Assembly (NCBI GenBank): GCA_023423275.1
Contig: JAFAFW010000066.1
Span: 1-64,000, forward strand
DNA: 64,000 bases
Origin: Pseudomonadota bacterium
GTDB taxonomy: Bacteria; Pseudomonadota; Alphaproteobacteria; Rhizobiales; Hyphomicrobiaceae
Direction of reading: 5' to 3'
Shown: positions 27,201-36,849 of the stretch, in pieces
Layout of the letters: every line of letters begins with the position of its first letter
How positions within the stretch are numbered: the stretch's first letter is position 1
The notes under the pieces: generated by a model
Databases searched by the model: none
What the model was told of the DNA's origin: nothing
What the model saw: only the letters and a program-made list of their open reading frames with translations
Made by a program: the position numbers and the translations under genes

Positions 27201-27986
27201 TCAACTTTTGTTCTTCAAAAGTTCTTCTTTTGTGTTGCTCAGCGCTGCTGCAATCGGGGGCGGATGCATAGCGTTGGCAGCTTCCTCGATCAGGCGGGCG
27301 CACGCCGTCTCAATGCGCTCCTCCAGCGTCGCCTTGAACGAGGTACGTGGTACGCCGGGTGGGATGGGTTCGAGGAACTCCACGACGATCGTGCCCGGAT
27401 AGCGGATCAACTGTCGCCGCGGCCAGAACAGCCCCGAATTCAACGCCAGCGGTACGCAGGGTAGTTTGAGGCCGTCATAGAGCAGCGCCAGACCCGACTT
27501 GTAATCCGGAGGCGCTCCCGGAGACCGGCGGGTCCCTTCCGGAAACAGGATGATCTCGCGGCCGTCGGCGGCCCGCTCGCGTGCCTCGCGCAACATCTCC
27601 CGCAGCGCCGATGGGCCGGTTTCGCGCCGGATGGGGATCATGCCGAACTTGCGCGAGAACCATCCGTAGAAGGGAATGCGCATCAGCTCCGCCTTCATGA
27701 TCAGAGCCGGATCGCGAAAGAGCGGTACAAGGGCGAACGTATCCCATGCGGACTGATGCTTTGCTGCGATCAGGACCGGACCGGGAGGCAGGTTTTCGAG
27801 GCCACGGACCTCCATGCGCAAGCCGACGATGACCTTCAGCCACCACAGGCTGGTTAATGCGTGAAGTTTCAGCCCCGTCATCGCCCAACGCCGCGGGCCG
27901 AACAGAAGCGGACTGCCGACGAGAAGGAACACGGCGGTGTTCAGATAAAAGACGGTGGCGAAGATCAATGAGCGCAGCATCAACAT
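27201..27986 (-). CDS. plsC: 1-acyl-sn-glycerol-3-phosphate acyltransferase
   Basis: The 261-aa membrane-associated enzyme makes phosphatidic acid from lysophosphatidate. Motif I is HQSAWD (HX4D), motif III is FPEGTRR, and the N terminus has two hydrophobic helices (SLIFATVFYLNTAVFLLVG). I chose ATG 27986 because GAAGG precedes it by 8 nt; the longer frame covers unlikely sequence inside the ydcF 3' end. It starts 11 nt after the ydcF stop, so the pair is cotranscribed. nrdJ follows. Confidence 0.9.
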   Translation of the reverse strand: MLMLRSLIFATVFYLNTAVFLLVGSPLLFGPRRWAMTGLKLHALTSLWWLKVIVGLRMEVRGLENLPPGPVLIAAKHQSAWDTFALVPLFRDPALIMKAELMRIPFYGWFSRKFGMIPIRRETGPSALREMLREARERAADGREIILFPEGTRRSPGAPPDYKSGLALLYDGLKLPCVPLALNSGLFWPRRQLIRYPGTIVVEFLEPIPPGVPRTSFKATLEERIETACARLIEEAANAMHPPPIAAALSNTKEELLKNKS

Positions 27987-27997
27987 TCGCCGAACCT

Positions 27998-28732
27998 TCA
28001 CGTCCGCCCGGGAGGCGTTGTGGTCGAGGCTGTCGTTGTCTCGAATGCCCGTGCGAGCCGCACCAGCGCGAAACGGATTGCCGATGGCAGGAATTTCACG
28101 TACTCGGCCGCCAGCACGCGGATCGTGCCGGGGCTCTTCCACCAGGCGCTGCCGGGTCTTGGGCCTGAAGGCACGGCAAACGGAATAATGCGGACGTCGG
28201 GCATCAGGCGGCCGAACTCTGCCAGGCTGCGCGGGACGTGGTAGTCGGACGTTACGATGATGATGCTCGTGAAGCGATGCGCATCGACCCAGGCGCGCGC
28301 CTCCTCGGCATTACCGATAGTATCGCGGGCCTCGTAGCCCAGATCGACGCAGCAGTCGAAAAGCCGTTGATCCAGCAAAGTGAGGCGACGCAATTCCTCG
28401 CCCGTCGCCTGCGGATTGACGCCCGACACGAGAAGCCTGCGTCCGCTTCCGTCGGCGAGTAGCTTGGCCGCCTCGCGAATTCGCTGCTGCGTTCCGGTGA
28501 GGGCGACGATCGCGTCAGCCTTGAGGTGGGATGTATCCGTATCGCGCTTCACCGCGTCGACGAACAGGAGGAAACCGACGCCGAACACAGCCACCAATAC
28601 TGCGGCAACGGCGAATGATAGCCGCCACCGGCGCCCGGCGGATGCCGCGGGTCCGCTTGTGATATCTGTCGACCTATCCTTCACCAGTCTTTGCACTGCC
28701 TGTGCCCGTGTCCAGGACCGCTGCCATACCAT
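27998..28732 (-). CDS. YdcF/SanA-family DUF218 membrane protein
   Basis: The 244-aa protein has one N-terminal TM helix (FAVAAVLVAVFGVGFLLFV) and a periplasmic DUF218 domain: ADAIVALTGTQQRIREAAKLL, LLVSGVNP, and TSDYHVPRSLAEF. DUF218 proteins (ElyC, SanA, YdcF) are linked to cell-envelope integrity; their reaction is unknown. It is the first gene of the ydcF-plsC run. The Thr/Pro-rich tail after residue 230 looks disordered. Confidence 0.82.
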   Translation of the reverse strand: MVWQRSWTRAQAVQRLVKDRSTDITSGPAASAGRRWRLSFAVAAVLVAVFGVGFLLFVDAVKRDTDTSHLKADAIVALTGTQQRIREAAKLLADGSGRRLLVSGVNPQATGEELRRLTLLDQRLFDCCVDLGYEARDTIGNAEEARAWVDAHRFTSIIIVTSDYHVPRSLAEFGRLMPDVRIIPFAVPSGPRPGSAWWKSPGTIRVLAAEYVKFLPSAIRFALVRLARAFETTTASTTTPPGRT

Positions 28733-28876
28733 CCGGAGGCCGTATCGTCACTGCCGGGGATGCAGAAGTCGTGGAGGGATCTGCTATCCGGGGAAAGAAT
28801 CATTTGCTGCAGTGCGATGCAATCTTGGCGCTGCCGTGGTTCTGCCCGCGATTTGGCCATCACGTCTCGACGCCAA

Positions 28877-29983
28877 CTATTGGCGTGCGTGCAGGATCCG
28901 GTACACGCCAAATCGGGACGTCAGCATGCACAGCCCGGCGATTACCGCGACGACAAATCCAAGAAGGATATAGCCTGCGGTATCGAGTGATCCCGTGCCG
29001 ACGAGCCGGCGCATCTCGGCCAGACTCACGGAGCCGCCACCGAGAAGCTCCATCACTGTCGGCATCAGGAAGAAGACGCCCATCGCCGATATCGCACCGA
29101 CGAGGCCGGCGCGGATGCCGAGCGAGAGGAAGTGGCGTTCGAATTCCCGCGCGATGAAGCGATCGGTGGCGCCCACAAAGTGCAGCACCTCGACGATTTC
29201 GCGATTCGAGGCCATCGCGCTGCGCGTCGCGGAGACGATGATGGCGGTTGTCGCTGAGGCAACGAGAACCAGAATGGCCAGTCCCCCAAGCGCGAACGAT
29301 CGCGTCACGGTACGAATCTGCTGCTGCCAATGGCGGTGGTCGTCGAGCGTCACCCCCTTGAACTGTTGAGCAAGACCGGCCCGCACGACCTCCAGATCCG
29401 GCGGCTGGAGGCGATCCAGCTCCAGAGCGACAAGGCGAGGAATCGGCAGCGTTTTCAGTGTTTCGGACTGCCCCAGCCATGGCTCCAGAAGGGCCGTCGA
29501 TTCGGAAACGCCAAGAGCGCGGGCATTCCGGATTCCGGGCTGGCGCATCAAATACGCGGCGACCTCGGCGGCGGCGCTATCGGCATCGGGCCGGTCCAAC
29601 GCCTCGACCTGCACGGTGACCTCGCTGGCGATATCCCGGAGCCAAGCGGAAGCCGATTGGTTCATCATGTAGACGGCGCCGGCCGTCAGGCATGCGAAGA
29701 AGCACATGATGGAAACGACGAGCGTCAATGACCGGCCAGTGACCGATCCCGGAGGGACGATCGGCGTGTTGACCGGCTCCTTGTGGGCAACGGTGGGCCG
29801 CGGCGGTGCCTGCAGATCGGGCCGGTAGGTCTGTGTCGGAGGACTATCGTAGTCGTATGTGGGCCGCGGCGGGCTGGTGACCGGATCCGCAAGCGTATCG
29901 TAGCCATACTCGTCATGGCGAGCATGCCGCGGCGGCGCGTGCCCTAACGGCGGTCTGTCATAGGATCCTGACATGACCCTCAT
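28877..29983 (-). CDS. ftsX: Cell division protein FtsX with long cytoplasmic N-terminal extension
   Basis: FtsX is the membrane partner of FtsE at the divisome and controls peptidoglycan hydrolases. The 368-aa protein has TM1 around LTLVVSIMCFFACLTAG, an extracytoplasmic loop, and three further TM helices (FALGGLAILVLVASA, LGIRAGLVGAISAMGVFF, AGYILLGFVVAVIAGLC). Residues 1-83 are a Tyr/Pro/Asp-rich disordered tail (YDRPPLGHAPPRHARHDEYG). ATG 29983 has GGAA 6 nt upstream; ATG 29974 is alternative. Both overlap the ftsE 3' end. Confidence 0.88.
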   Translation of the reverse strand: MRVMSGSYDRPPLGHAPPRHARHDEYGYDTLADPVTSPPRPTYDYDSPPTQTYRPDLQAPPRPTVAHKEPVNTPIVPPGSVTGRSLTLVVSIMCFFACLTAGAVYMMNQSASAWLRDIASEVTVQVEALDRPDADSAAAEVAAYLMRQPGIRNARALGVSESTALLEPWLGQSETLKTLPIPRLVALELDRLQPPDLEVVRAGLAQQFKGVTLDDHRHWQQQIRTVTRSFALGGLAILVLVASATTAIIVSATRSAMASNREIVEVLHFVGATDRFIAREFERHFLSLGIRAGLVGAISAMGVFFLMPTVMELLGGGSVSLAEMRRLVGTGSLDTAGYILLGFVVAVIAGLCMLTSRFGVYRILHARQ

Positions 29984-30614
29984 GCAGTTCCAGACGCGGC
30001 GCTTTGAACTGCCGCATAAGTTGATGATCATGGGTGGCGATGACGACGGACGTGCCAAGCCGGTTGAGTTCGATGAACAGACGCAGCAGCCGGCGCGCCA
30101 TCTGCGGGTCGACGTTACCGGTCGGCTCATCGGCGAGCAGCAGCTCGGGCTTGCCGATCACGGCGCGGGCGATCGCGGCGCGCTGTTTTTCTCCGCCGGA
30201 CAGGATCGACGGGAACGCGTGCATCCGCTCGCCGAGGCCGACCCATTGCAGCAGATCCGTCACGTCTTCCTTATACTCGGAGATCCGCTTGCCGACCACG
30301 CGCAGCGGCAGAGCGACGTTCTCCCAGGTCGTGAGATGGTCCAGCAGGCGGAAATCCTGGAAAACGATGCCGATGCGGCGGCGCAATTGAGCCCGGCGAG
30401 CCGGCGTCACGCGCCCGACATCCTGGTCGAAGATATGGAGCTGGCCGCGGCTCGGTGTCAGCGACAGGAACAGCATCCGAAGCAGTGAGCTTTTTCCTGC
30501 TCCCGATGGCCCCGTGAGAAAGTGGAACGAGCCGGGCTTGAGATGAAAGTTCACCTCGCGCAGAACCTCCGGTCCCCGCCCGTATCTCAACCCGACATTT
30601 TGCAGACGTATCAC
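29958..30614 (-). CDS. ftsE: Cell division ATP-binding protein FtsE
   Basis: The 218-aa ABC ATPase powers FtsX. Walker A is GPSGAGKSS, the signature is LSGGEKQRAAIARA, Walker B is ELLLADEPTGNVD and the H-loop is VVIATHDHQL. I chose GTG 30614 (VIRLQNVGLRYG), which has GAGGCGGG upstream and gives the usual length of about 220 aa. The longer frame up to 31052 runs into the divergent hpt gene and is not real. ftsX follows with a short overlap. Confidence 0.94.
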   Translation of the reverse strand: MIRLQNVGLRYGRGPEVLREVNFHLKPGSFHFLTGPSGAGKSSLLRMLFLSLTPSRGQLHIFDQDVGRVTPARRAQLRRRIGIVFQDFRLLDHLTTWENVALPLRVVGKRISEYKEDVTDLLQWVGLGERMHAFPSILSGGEKQRAAIARAVIGKPELLLADEPTGNVDPQMARRLLRLFIELNRLGTSVVIATHDHQLMRQFKAPRLELHEGHVRIL

Positions 30615-30840
30615 TGCCCGCCTCGAAGCTCCCTCGACTCCCCTTATGCGGGAAGCGCAGAAGACGATCAATCGCAGGATTGTGGCGGGCTCGTGTACTG
30701 GGGACAACGTTGGCCGGATTGGTCGCGGATCGAGATGATCTGCCTCGGTGTTTTCTGCCCGGCTTGCGTTGAGCCTGCCGATGGGTGGATATGATGAAAC
30801 GCGAAGCCTCGGTGGGGCTGGCATGAATGAAGGAGGCTCG

Positions 30841-31389
30841 ATGAGCCAAAGCACTAACGGTGAGGGCCGTATCGAGGTCGTTTTCTCTCCACAGGCCATT
30901 GCGGAGCGGATCGACACGCTGGCGGCGCGGATTGCCGAGAGCGGGCTTGAGAACCTGCTTGTCGTGGCGATCCTCAAAGGCAGCTTCGTGTTTGCATCCG
31001 ATCTCATCCGCGCGTTGCATCGCGTGGGGCTGAGCCCGGAGGTCGATTTCATCTCGCTGTCGAGCTATCGCAAGAGCACGAAATCATCCGGCGTGGTGGA
31101 GATCCTGCGCGATATCGAAATGGATGTCGAAGGCCGTAACGTATTGCTTGTCGACGATATTCTCGAGTCCGGACGCACCCTTGCGTTTGCCAAGGATCTG
31201 GTCAGCGCCCGGGGCGCCAGCAGGGTCATGACGTGTATCCTGCTCGACAAGCCTGTGCCGCGTGCGGTGCAGGTCGATGCGGATTTCGCCGCATTCGAGT
31301 GCCCGGATGTGTTTGTCGTAGGCTATGGCATGGACTTGGCCCATCGCTATCGCGAGCTGCCGTTCGTTGGGCAGCTCGTGAAGTCGTAA
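30841..31389 (+). CDS. hpt: Hypoxanthine phosphoribosyltransferase
   Basis: The 182-aa enzyme salvages hypoxanthine or guanine with PRPP to the nucleotide. The PRPP loop is VLLVDDILESGRTL, with the acidic pair and the ESGRT turn, and FECPDVFVVGYGMD is the purine-binding end. ATG 30841 follows AAGGAGG by four bases, an unusually strong SD; upstream ATGs at 30823 and 30784 are rejected on that basis. The gene is divergent from ftsE and is followed by the CpdR-like gene at 33 nt. Confidence 0.94.
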   Translation: MSQSTNGEGRIEVVFSPQAIAERIDTLAARIAESGLENLLVVAILKGSFVFASDLIRALHRVGLSPEVDFISLSSYRKSTKSSGVVEILRDIEMDVEGRNVLLVDDILESGRTLAFAKDLVSARGASRVMTCILLDKPVPRAVQVDADFAAFECPDVFVVGYGMDLAHRYRELPFVGQLVKS

Positions 31390-31422
31390 TATCATCGGTT
31401 CCTGAGGCGAGGGAGGAAGGCT

Positions 31423-31785
31423 ATGGCGCGTATCCTGCTGGCAGACGACGATCCTGCGGCGTTGACCCTCGTCGGCCGGGCCTTGGCGGCGGAGGGGCAT
31501 CAGGTCGTGAGCTGCACCGACGGCCACGAGGCGATGCAACATCTGTCGGCCGGGCCGGAGGCTTTCGATCTACTGGTGAGCGATGTCGAGATGCCGGGCA
31601 TGGATGGCATCGAGCTGGCGCAGCAGGCGATTGCCGCCGCACCGCGCCTGCGCATTCTGCTGATGTCGGGCTTTGCCGGCGGGACAGACCGGATCGCGTC
31701 GCTGAAAGCTCCCTCGGTCGGGTTCGTGAGCAAGCCGCTCTCACTCGACCAGATTCGCGGCGCCGTGCGAAAAGCGCTCGGTTAG
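31423..31785 (+). CDS. cpdR: CpdR-like single-domain response regulator
   Basis: The 120-aa protein is a lone receiver domain. Phospho-acceptor Asp54 sits in LVSDVEMPGMDG, acidic Asp8-Asp9-Asp10 are in LADDDPA, the switch Ser82 in LLMSGF, and Lys104 in FVSKPL. Lone receivers of this size and start (MARILLADDD) are CpdR in Alphaproteobacteria, where they control ClpXP proteolysis of cell-cycle proteins; assignment here is from likeness and is not certain. It follows hpt by 33 nt on the plus strand and is convergent with the DMT gene. Confidence 0.72.
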   Translation: MARILLADDDPAALTLVGRALAAEGHQVVSCTDGHEAMQHLSAGPEAFDLLVSDVEMPGMDGIELAQQAIAAAPRLRILLMSGFAGGTDRIASLKAPSVGFVSKPLSLDQIRGAVRKALG

Positions 31786-31789
31786 CCGT

Positions 31790-32701
31790 TCAGGACACCT
31801 TGCGCGTGACGGCCCGCATGCGAATGCGCTCCCGGTGCAGCGTATAGAGCCCGGCGCCGATCAGCACCGTAATCCCCAGGAAGGTCACGCTGTCGGGCAT
31901 CTCGCCGAACAGGACGTAGCCTCCGATAACCGCAAACAGCAGGATCGTGTATCGGAACGGCGCGACAACGGCGATTTCACCGGTGCGCAGAGCAACGATG
32001 ATCGCGTAGTTGCCGATGAACACGGCGATGCCCGACACGAGCATGAGGGCGAGCAACTCGTTCGATGGCATCACCCATGTTTCGAACGGCATCATCGCCA
32101 GGCCTCCGACGGCGATGGCTCCGGCCGTGAAGAGTGACAGCAGCAGAACCGGAAAGCGGACCCCTATATACCGCGTGATCAGATCCCGGGCCGAGACGGA
32201 CAGAACCGAGGCGAGCACGAACAGCGCAGCCCAGTCGAAGGCGTCGCTGCCGGGTCTGATGATGATGATGACGCCGACCATGCCGATGAGCAGGGCGAGC
32301 CAACGTCTCCATCCCACGGTTTCGCCCAGAAACAGCGCGGCGCCCGCGGTTATGGCCAGGGGCGTGAACTGCGCGATGGCGCTGACCTCGGCGAACGGCA
32401 GGCGAACGACAGCAAGGAAGAAGAATAGGTTGGCGCCGATGTCGCCGAAACAGCGCAGCAGCATGAGAGGTGAGACGGCTTTCCAGGCGCTTTTCAAGGC
32501 GCCGGTGTAAGCCGCGGCAGCCGTCGTGAAGATGGCGGCGGAAAATCCACGGAGGAAAAGCAGCTCCCCCGTCGGCAAATCCCGGCCCGCATATTTGATG
32601 ATCAGATCCGCAATGACGAACGCAGCCATGGAGATGATCATCGCCACGATGCCGCGCAGGTTATCGCTGCCGGTGGGAGCCGGATTGGGGTTCAAGGGCA
32701 T
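31790..32701 (-). CDS. EamA/DMT-family transporter
   Basis: The 303-aa protein has ten predicted TM helices as two EamA repeats. The first begins IVAMIISMAAFVIADLIIKYAGRD, and the second begins after WAALFVLASVLSVSARDLITRY. The family exports metabolites or drugs; the substrate is unknown. Both repeats look intact, and the length is typical. It lies 4 nt from the convergent CpdR-like gene. Confidence 0.85.
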   Translation of the reverse strand: MPLNPNPAPTGSDNLRGIVAMIISMAAFVIADLIIKYAGRDLPTGELLFLRGFSAAIFTTAAAAYTGALKSAWKAVSPLMLLRCFGDIGANLFFFLAVVRLPFAEVSAIAQFTPLAITAGAALFLGETVGWRRWLALLIGMVGVIIIIRPGSDAFDWAALFVLASVLSVSARDLITRYIGVRFPVLLLSLFTAGAIAVGGLAMMPFETWVMPSNELLALMLVSGIAVFIGNYAIIVALRTGEIAVVAPFRYTILLFAVIGGYVLFGEMPDSVTFLGITVLIGAGLYTLHRERIRMRAVTRKVS

Positions 32702-32823
32702 GGGGGCGGGATCAATCCTCCAGGATCTGCCGCCGTAGTGGATGCCGGCTGCTTGAGTCGCGTTATCGCATGCCGCATTGCCGCCGAAAAGGCGCTCCTT
32801 CGGTCACAGACGGCTTCGCATGC

Positions 32824-33783
32824 TCAGCCTCCATGGCCGGCTGCGGCGAGGGAATCCTCCCCATGCCGTCGCCCGATCGCCTCGGTTTCGAACGGTGCGG
32901 TCTGGTAGATCTGATTGATCCAATTGCCGAACATCAGATGCGCGTGGCTGCGCCAGCGGTTCATCGGCGGGCGCTTGGGATCGTCGTCAGGGAAGTAGTT
33001 GCAGGGGACCTTGATCGACTTGCGCGCCGCAACGTCGCGGAAATACTCATCGCCGAGCGACCCCGTATCGTACTCGATATGGTTGAACATGTGCAGCGAC
33101 CGGTGGGCCGGATCATCCAGCAGGCACAGCCCCGCCTCGTCGGAGTCGGCAAGGATCTTCAGGCCGCTGCCTGACGGGATATCTTCGCGACGGACTTCCG
33201 TCCAGCGGGAGACGGGGATCAGGAAGTCATCGGAGAAGCCGCGCAGATAAGGTGACGCCAGCTCGAGGATGCGATGGCGGTAGATGCCGAACATCTTCTC
33301 CGGCAGCTCGTATTTGCTCATGCCATGGAAATGATGGACGGCCGCCTGCGCGCCCCAGCAGATGTTGAAGATGCCGTGGACGTTGCTCTGGCTCCAATCG
33401 AAGATCCGGCGGAGCTCATCCCAATAGGTCACCTGCTCGAAGGGCATCGTCTCCACGGGCGCGCCAGTGACGATCAGGCCGTCGAACTTCTCCACGCGCA
33501 CGTCCTCCCAGTCCCGGTAGAACGAGATGATGTGATCGCTGGGTGTGTTGCGCGGCACATGGTTGGTCATCTTGATCAGCGTCAGCTCCACCTGGAGAGG
33601 AGAGGCGCCGAGCAACCGCGCGAACTGCGTCTCGGTCTTGGCCTTGTTGGGCATCAGATTGAGAAGGCCGATGCGCAGTGGCCGGATATCCTGGCGCACC
33701 GCATCCGTTTCCTGCATCACCATCACTCCCTCCTCATCGAGGATGGAACGAGCGGGGAGATTGTCGGGGATTTTGATCGGCAT
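32824..33783 (-). CDS. metAA: Homoserine O-acyltransferase of the MetA fold, probably acetyl-CoA-specific
   Basis: The 319-aa enzyme activates homoserine for methionine synthesis. MetA features are [20 protein letters not shown], the nucleophile Cys142 in NICWGAQAA, and His235/Glu237 in FNHIEYDT. In the aligned frame the residue at position 111 is Glu ([10 protein letters not shown]), where E. coli MetA has Gly. In the published structure-function work on MetA, Glu111 gives acetyl-CoA and Gly111 succinyl-CoA preference, so this is inferred to be an O-acetyltransferase. I chose ATG 33783 because [12 protein letters not shown] is the conserved start. A structured 199-nt leader lies upstream. 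Confidence 0.9.
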   Translation of the reverse strand: MPIKIPDNLPARSILDEEGVMVMQETDAVRQDIRPLRIGLLNLMPNKAKTETQFARLLGASPLQVELTLIKMTNHVPRNTPSDHIISFYRDWEDVRVEKFDGLIVTGAPVETMPFEQVTYWDELRRIFDWSQSNVHGIFNICWGAQAAVHHFHGMSKYELPEKMFGIYRHRILELASPYLRGFSDDFLIPVSRWTEVRREDIPSGSGLKILADSDEAGLCLLDDPAHRSLHMFNHIEYDTGSLGDEYFRDVAARKSIKVPCNYFPDDDPKRPPMNRWRSHAHLMFGNWINQIYQTAPFETEAIGRRHGEDSLAAAGHGG

Positions 33784-33982
33784 CGTCTCTGTCTGACCTA
33801 GCAGGCGGGCAGGACCGACAGTGGCGTAACCCGTATGATTGCCGGTTGGCCACATCCTCCCTCGCGGGAGCGCCACCTTGCTCGGGTAAGCAGGTTGGCG
33901 TCGGGCATTGCCCAACTCTTGATGTGCGGCGGAATTTAAGGTGTTTGGCGCCCGTTTACAAGCGGATGTGTGATAAGCTTAT
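33784..33982 (-). promoter_or_regulatory. Structured metA leader, candidate cis-regulatory RNA
   Basis: The 199-nt moaA-metA spacer folds on the minus strand into nested helices. CGCCAC (33871-33876) pairs with GTGGCG (33821-33826). Inside it a CTCCC/GGGAG stem (33857-33861, 33866-33870) closes a GCGA tetraloop on the minus strand and stacks directly on the first helix. A third stem joins 33828-33831 with 33844-33847. I do not recognise the SAM-II core or a cobalamin B12 box. Methionine-pathway leaders in this group are often riboswitches, so regulation by SAM or a related ligand is an idea to test. Confidence 0.4.
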
Positions 33983-35008
33983 TCAGCCCCCGGTTACGCT
34001 CATATGCCGCGCCACGGCGGGTCGCCGGGTCCGGCGATCGATGATGAAATCGTGGCCCTTGGGCTTGCGGCTGATGGCTTCGTCGATTGCCGCCGACAGG
34101 ACGCCGTCATCCGAGCTGGCGCGCAGCGGCGCACGCAGGTCAGCCGCGTCATCCTGGCCAAGGCACATATAAAGCGTGCCGGTACACGTCAGCCGGACGC
34201 GATTGCAGCTCTCGCAGAAGTTGTGGGTCATCGGGGTGATGAAACCCAGGCGACCGCCGGTTTCCGCGACGCGGACATAGCGGGCCGGTCCGCCGGTGCG
34301 ATAGGGGATGTCTTCCAGCGTTAACCGATCCATCAGCCGCGCGCGAACGATCGACAGCGGCAGGTACTGGTCGGTGCGGTCGCCATCGATATCGCCGAGC
34401 GGCATGGTTTCGATCAGTGTGAGATCGAAGCCCTGGCCGTGCGCGAAGCGCAGCAGATCATCGATCTCATCCTCGTTGACGCCTTTGAGCGCCACGGCAT
34501 TGAGCTTGACCGCCAAGCCTGCCTTCCGCGCGGCGTCGAGGCCGCCCATCACCCGATCGAAGTCGCCCCAGCGGGTGATCGCCTTGAAACGGTCCGGATT
34601 CAGGGTATCCAGCGAAACGTTGATACGCTTCACCCCGCAGGCGGCGAGATCGGCCGCATATTTCGGGAGTTGGCTGCCGTTGGTGGTGAGTGTCAGCTCT
34701 TCGAGCTGGCCGGTTTCCAAATGCCGCGAGAGGGCCTGGAACAGCCACATGATATTCTTGCGCACGAGCGGCTCTCCGCCCGTAATGCGCAGCTTGCGCA
34801 CTCCCTTGGCGACGAATGCCGAGCAGAGGCGGTCGAGTTCCTCGAGGGACAGCAGGTCTTTTCGCGGCAGAAAGGCCATGTGCTCTGACATGCAGTAGAC
34901 GCAGCGAAAATCGCAGCGATCCGTCACCGACACGCGCAGATACGTCACATGACGACCGAACGGGTCGATCATGGGCGAAGCTTCAGCGGTGGGTGCAAGT
35001 GCGAGCAT
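33983..35008 (-). CDS. moaA: GTP 3',8-cyclase (molybdenum cofactor biosynthesis)
   Basis: The 341-aa radical-SAM enzyme starts molybdopterin synthesis by cyclising GTP. The radical-SAM cluster is in [13 protein letters not shown], and the second cluster's cysteines are in [15 protein letters not shown] and a later Cys. [12 protein letters not shown] is the SAM-binding motif, and the protein ends VTGG, the two-glycine tail MoaA needs. I chose ATG 35008 because AGGAG lies 5 nt upstream. It is separated from metA by the leader region and is divergent from the gamma-glutamyltransferase gene. mobA and mobB are at 52.3 kb. Confidence 0.94.
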   Translation of the reverse strand: MLALAPTAEASPMIDPFGRHVTYLRVSVTDRCDFRCVYCMSEHMAFLPRKDLLSLEELDRLCSAFVAKGVRKLRITGGEPLVRKNIMWLFQALSRHLETGQLEELTLTTNGSQLPKYAADLAACGVKRINVSLDTLNPDRFKAITRWGDFDRVMGGLDAARKAGLAVKLNAVALKGVNEDEIDDLLRFAHGQGFDLTLIETMPLGDIDGDRTDQYLPLSIVRARLMDRLTLEDIPYRTGGPARYVRVAETGGRLGFITPMTHNFCESCNRVRLTCTGTLYMCLGQDDAADLRAPLRASSDDGVLSAAIDEAISRKPKGHDFIIDRRTRRPAVARHMSVTGG

Positions 35009-35252
35009 CGGTCTCCTGTCCAGCGGGATTCTACCACAACTGGCCCAGCCCGAGGGAATTTCACGTACCCTTGAACCTAGCGCAGCTCGGCCCGCAATCA
35101 AGGCCTGATCCGCCGGGATGGCCCTGATCAGAGGAGTTGCTTGACAGGCGTACCTTGCAGCAACATGAGACGGATGGGCAGCCGCGGCCCGGTCTGGCCG
35201 TTCCGGCGCCGCCGCGGGAATGTCGCTTTGTATACCTAGCCGAGGACGCCGA

Positions 35253-36839
35253 ATGCGCAGTTTCCACTTCCCGGGCCGCTCCCCGGTTTACGCTCAGCGC
35301 GCCATGTGCGCGACGTCGCACCCGTTCGCCGCCTTGACCGCTATCGAGACCATGCGAAAGGGGGGCAACGCGATCGACGCGGCAATTTCGGCGTCAGCGG
35401 TGCTGGCAGTCGTTGAACATCCCATGACGGGCATCGGCGGCGATTGCTTTGCGCTGATTTCAAAGCCCGGACAAAAGCTGATCGCGTTGAATGCCTCTGG
35501 ACGCGCGCCCGCCGCAGCGACCGCTGACTGGTATGCGAAAGCCGGTATCCATCAGATCGAAATGCAGTCGCCCCATGCGGTAACCGTGCCGGGCGCGATC
35601 GACGGATGGGCGACCTTGCTGGCCGACCATGGCACGATTTCCCTGGGGCAAGCCCTGGCGCCGGCCATCGACTATGCGGAGCGTGGATTTCCAGTCGCGC
35701 CGCGCGTCGCGCACGACTGGGCTGGCACCGCGCCGAAGCTCCAGGGGCATCATGGGGCCCGTAAGCACATGCTGCCCGAGGGCCGCTCGCCGCGCGTCGG
35801 CGAGGTGATGCGTTTTCCGGCTCTCGCACGCACGCTGCGCATCATCGCCGAGCAGGGGCGCGACGGCTTCTATCAGGGTGAAGTCGCCGAGGATATCGTG
35901 GGTGAGCTCAAGAGCATGGGCGGCCTGCACACGCTCGAGGATTTCGCGGCCCAGAAATGCTCCTATGTCGATCCGATCTCGGTCACCTATCGAGGTGTCG
36001 AACTCTGGGAATTGCCGCCTAACAATCACGGCATCGTCGCTCTCATCCTGCTGAGAATGTTCGAGAAGATGGGCGTGGGTTCGGACAGCGCGACCTCGGC
36101 CGAGCGCTACCATCTTATGATCGAAGCAGCGCGACTGGGCTACGCCATGCGCGATGCCTTCGTGGCGGATCCGGATGTTTCGAAAGTGCCCGTGGAGCAC
36201 ATGCTTTCGGATGCCGTGATCGACGATCTCGTCCGGCGGATCGATCGCAAACGCCGCACGCCTGATCTCGGACCCGTGCCGAAGCCGTCGGGATCGGACA
36301 CCATTTATCTGACGGTTGCGGATGAGAGCGGCATGGCCGTGTCGTTCATCAACTCGATCTACAGCCCGTTCGGCTCGGGGATCGTCGCGCCGAAATCCGG
36401 TGTGATGTTGCACAATCGTGGCCAGGGCTTTGTGCTCGATCCAAGCCATCCCAATGTCATCGCTCCGCGCAAGCGGCCGATGCACACGCTGGTTCCTGCC
36501 ATGGCCACACGCGATGGCAAGCCGTTTCTGTCGTTCGGCGTGATGGGAGCTGCGTTCCAGCCGACAGGCCACGCCTACATGATGACGAACATGCTCGACT
36601 TCGGCATGGACCCTCAGGAGGCCGTCGATTGTCCGCGGGTGTTCTTCGAAGGCAACCAGGTGCAGGTCGAGGAAACGGTTCCGGCCGCGACGGCCGAGGC
36701 GCTTGCCGCGATGGGTCACAAGATTTCCACGCGGCCCGAGCCGTGGGGTGGCGCTCAGATGATCTGCTTCGATCGCGTGAACGATGTCATGATCGGCGCG
36801 TCCGATCCGCGCAAGGACGGCTGCGCGCTGGGATACTGA
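35253..36839 (+). CDS. Gamma-glutamyltransferase-family hydrolase
   Basis: The 528-aa N-terminal-nucleophile enzyme is made as a proenzyme that cuts itself before Thr350 ([15 protein letters not shown]). The large subunit begins with [16 protein letters not shown] and IGGDCFALI; the small subunit has [11 protein letters not shown] and ENQV-type segments. No signal peptide is visible, so it is probably cytosolic, unlike classical Ggt; a YwrD- or cephalosporin-acylase-like branch is likely. I chose ATG 35253 because GAGGA lies 7 nt upstream. acyP follows after 10 nt. Confidence 0.85.
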   Translation: MRSFHFPGRSPVYAQRAMCATSHPFAALTAIETMRKGGNAIDAAISASAVLAVVEHPMTGIGGDCFALISKPGQKLIALNASGRAPAAATADWYAKAGIHQIEMQSPHAVTVPGAIDGWATLLADHGTISLGQALAPAIDYAERGFPVAPRVAHDWAGTAPKLQGHHGARKHMLPEGRSPRVGEVMRFPALARTLRIIAEQGRDGFYQGEVAEDIVGELKSMGGLHTLEDFAAQKCSYVDPISVTYRGVELWELPPNNHGIVALILLRMFEKMGVGSDSATSAERYHLMIEAARLGYAMRDAFVADPDVSKVPVEHMLSDAVIDDLVRRIDRKRRTPDLGPVPKPSGSDTIYLTVADESGMAVSFINSIYSPFGSGIVAPKSGVMLHNRGQGFVLDPSHPNVIAPRKRPMHTLVPAMATRDGKPFLSFGVMGAAFQPTGHAYMMTNMLDFGMDPQEAVDCPRVFFEGNQVQVEETVPAATAEALAAMGHKISTRPEPWGGAQMICFDRVNDVMIGASDPRKDGCALGY

Positions 36840-36849
36840 GGAGGGCGTC

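Noticed and set aside
30615..31052. Upstream extension of ftsE into the hpt region
   Set aside because: GTG 30614 has an SD and gives the usual FtsE length; the extension overlaps the divergent hpt gene.
33915..33982. SAM-II riboswitch or cobalamin riboswitch in the metA leader
   Set aside because: I looked for the SAM-II pseudoknot core and the B12 box and found only partial matches (a lone GCCACTG), so neither is called.
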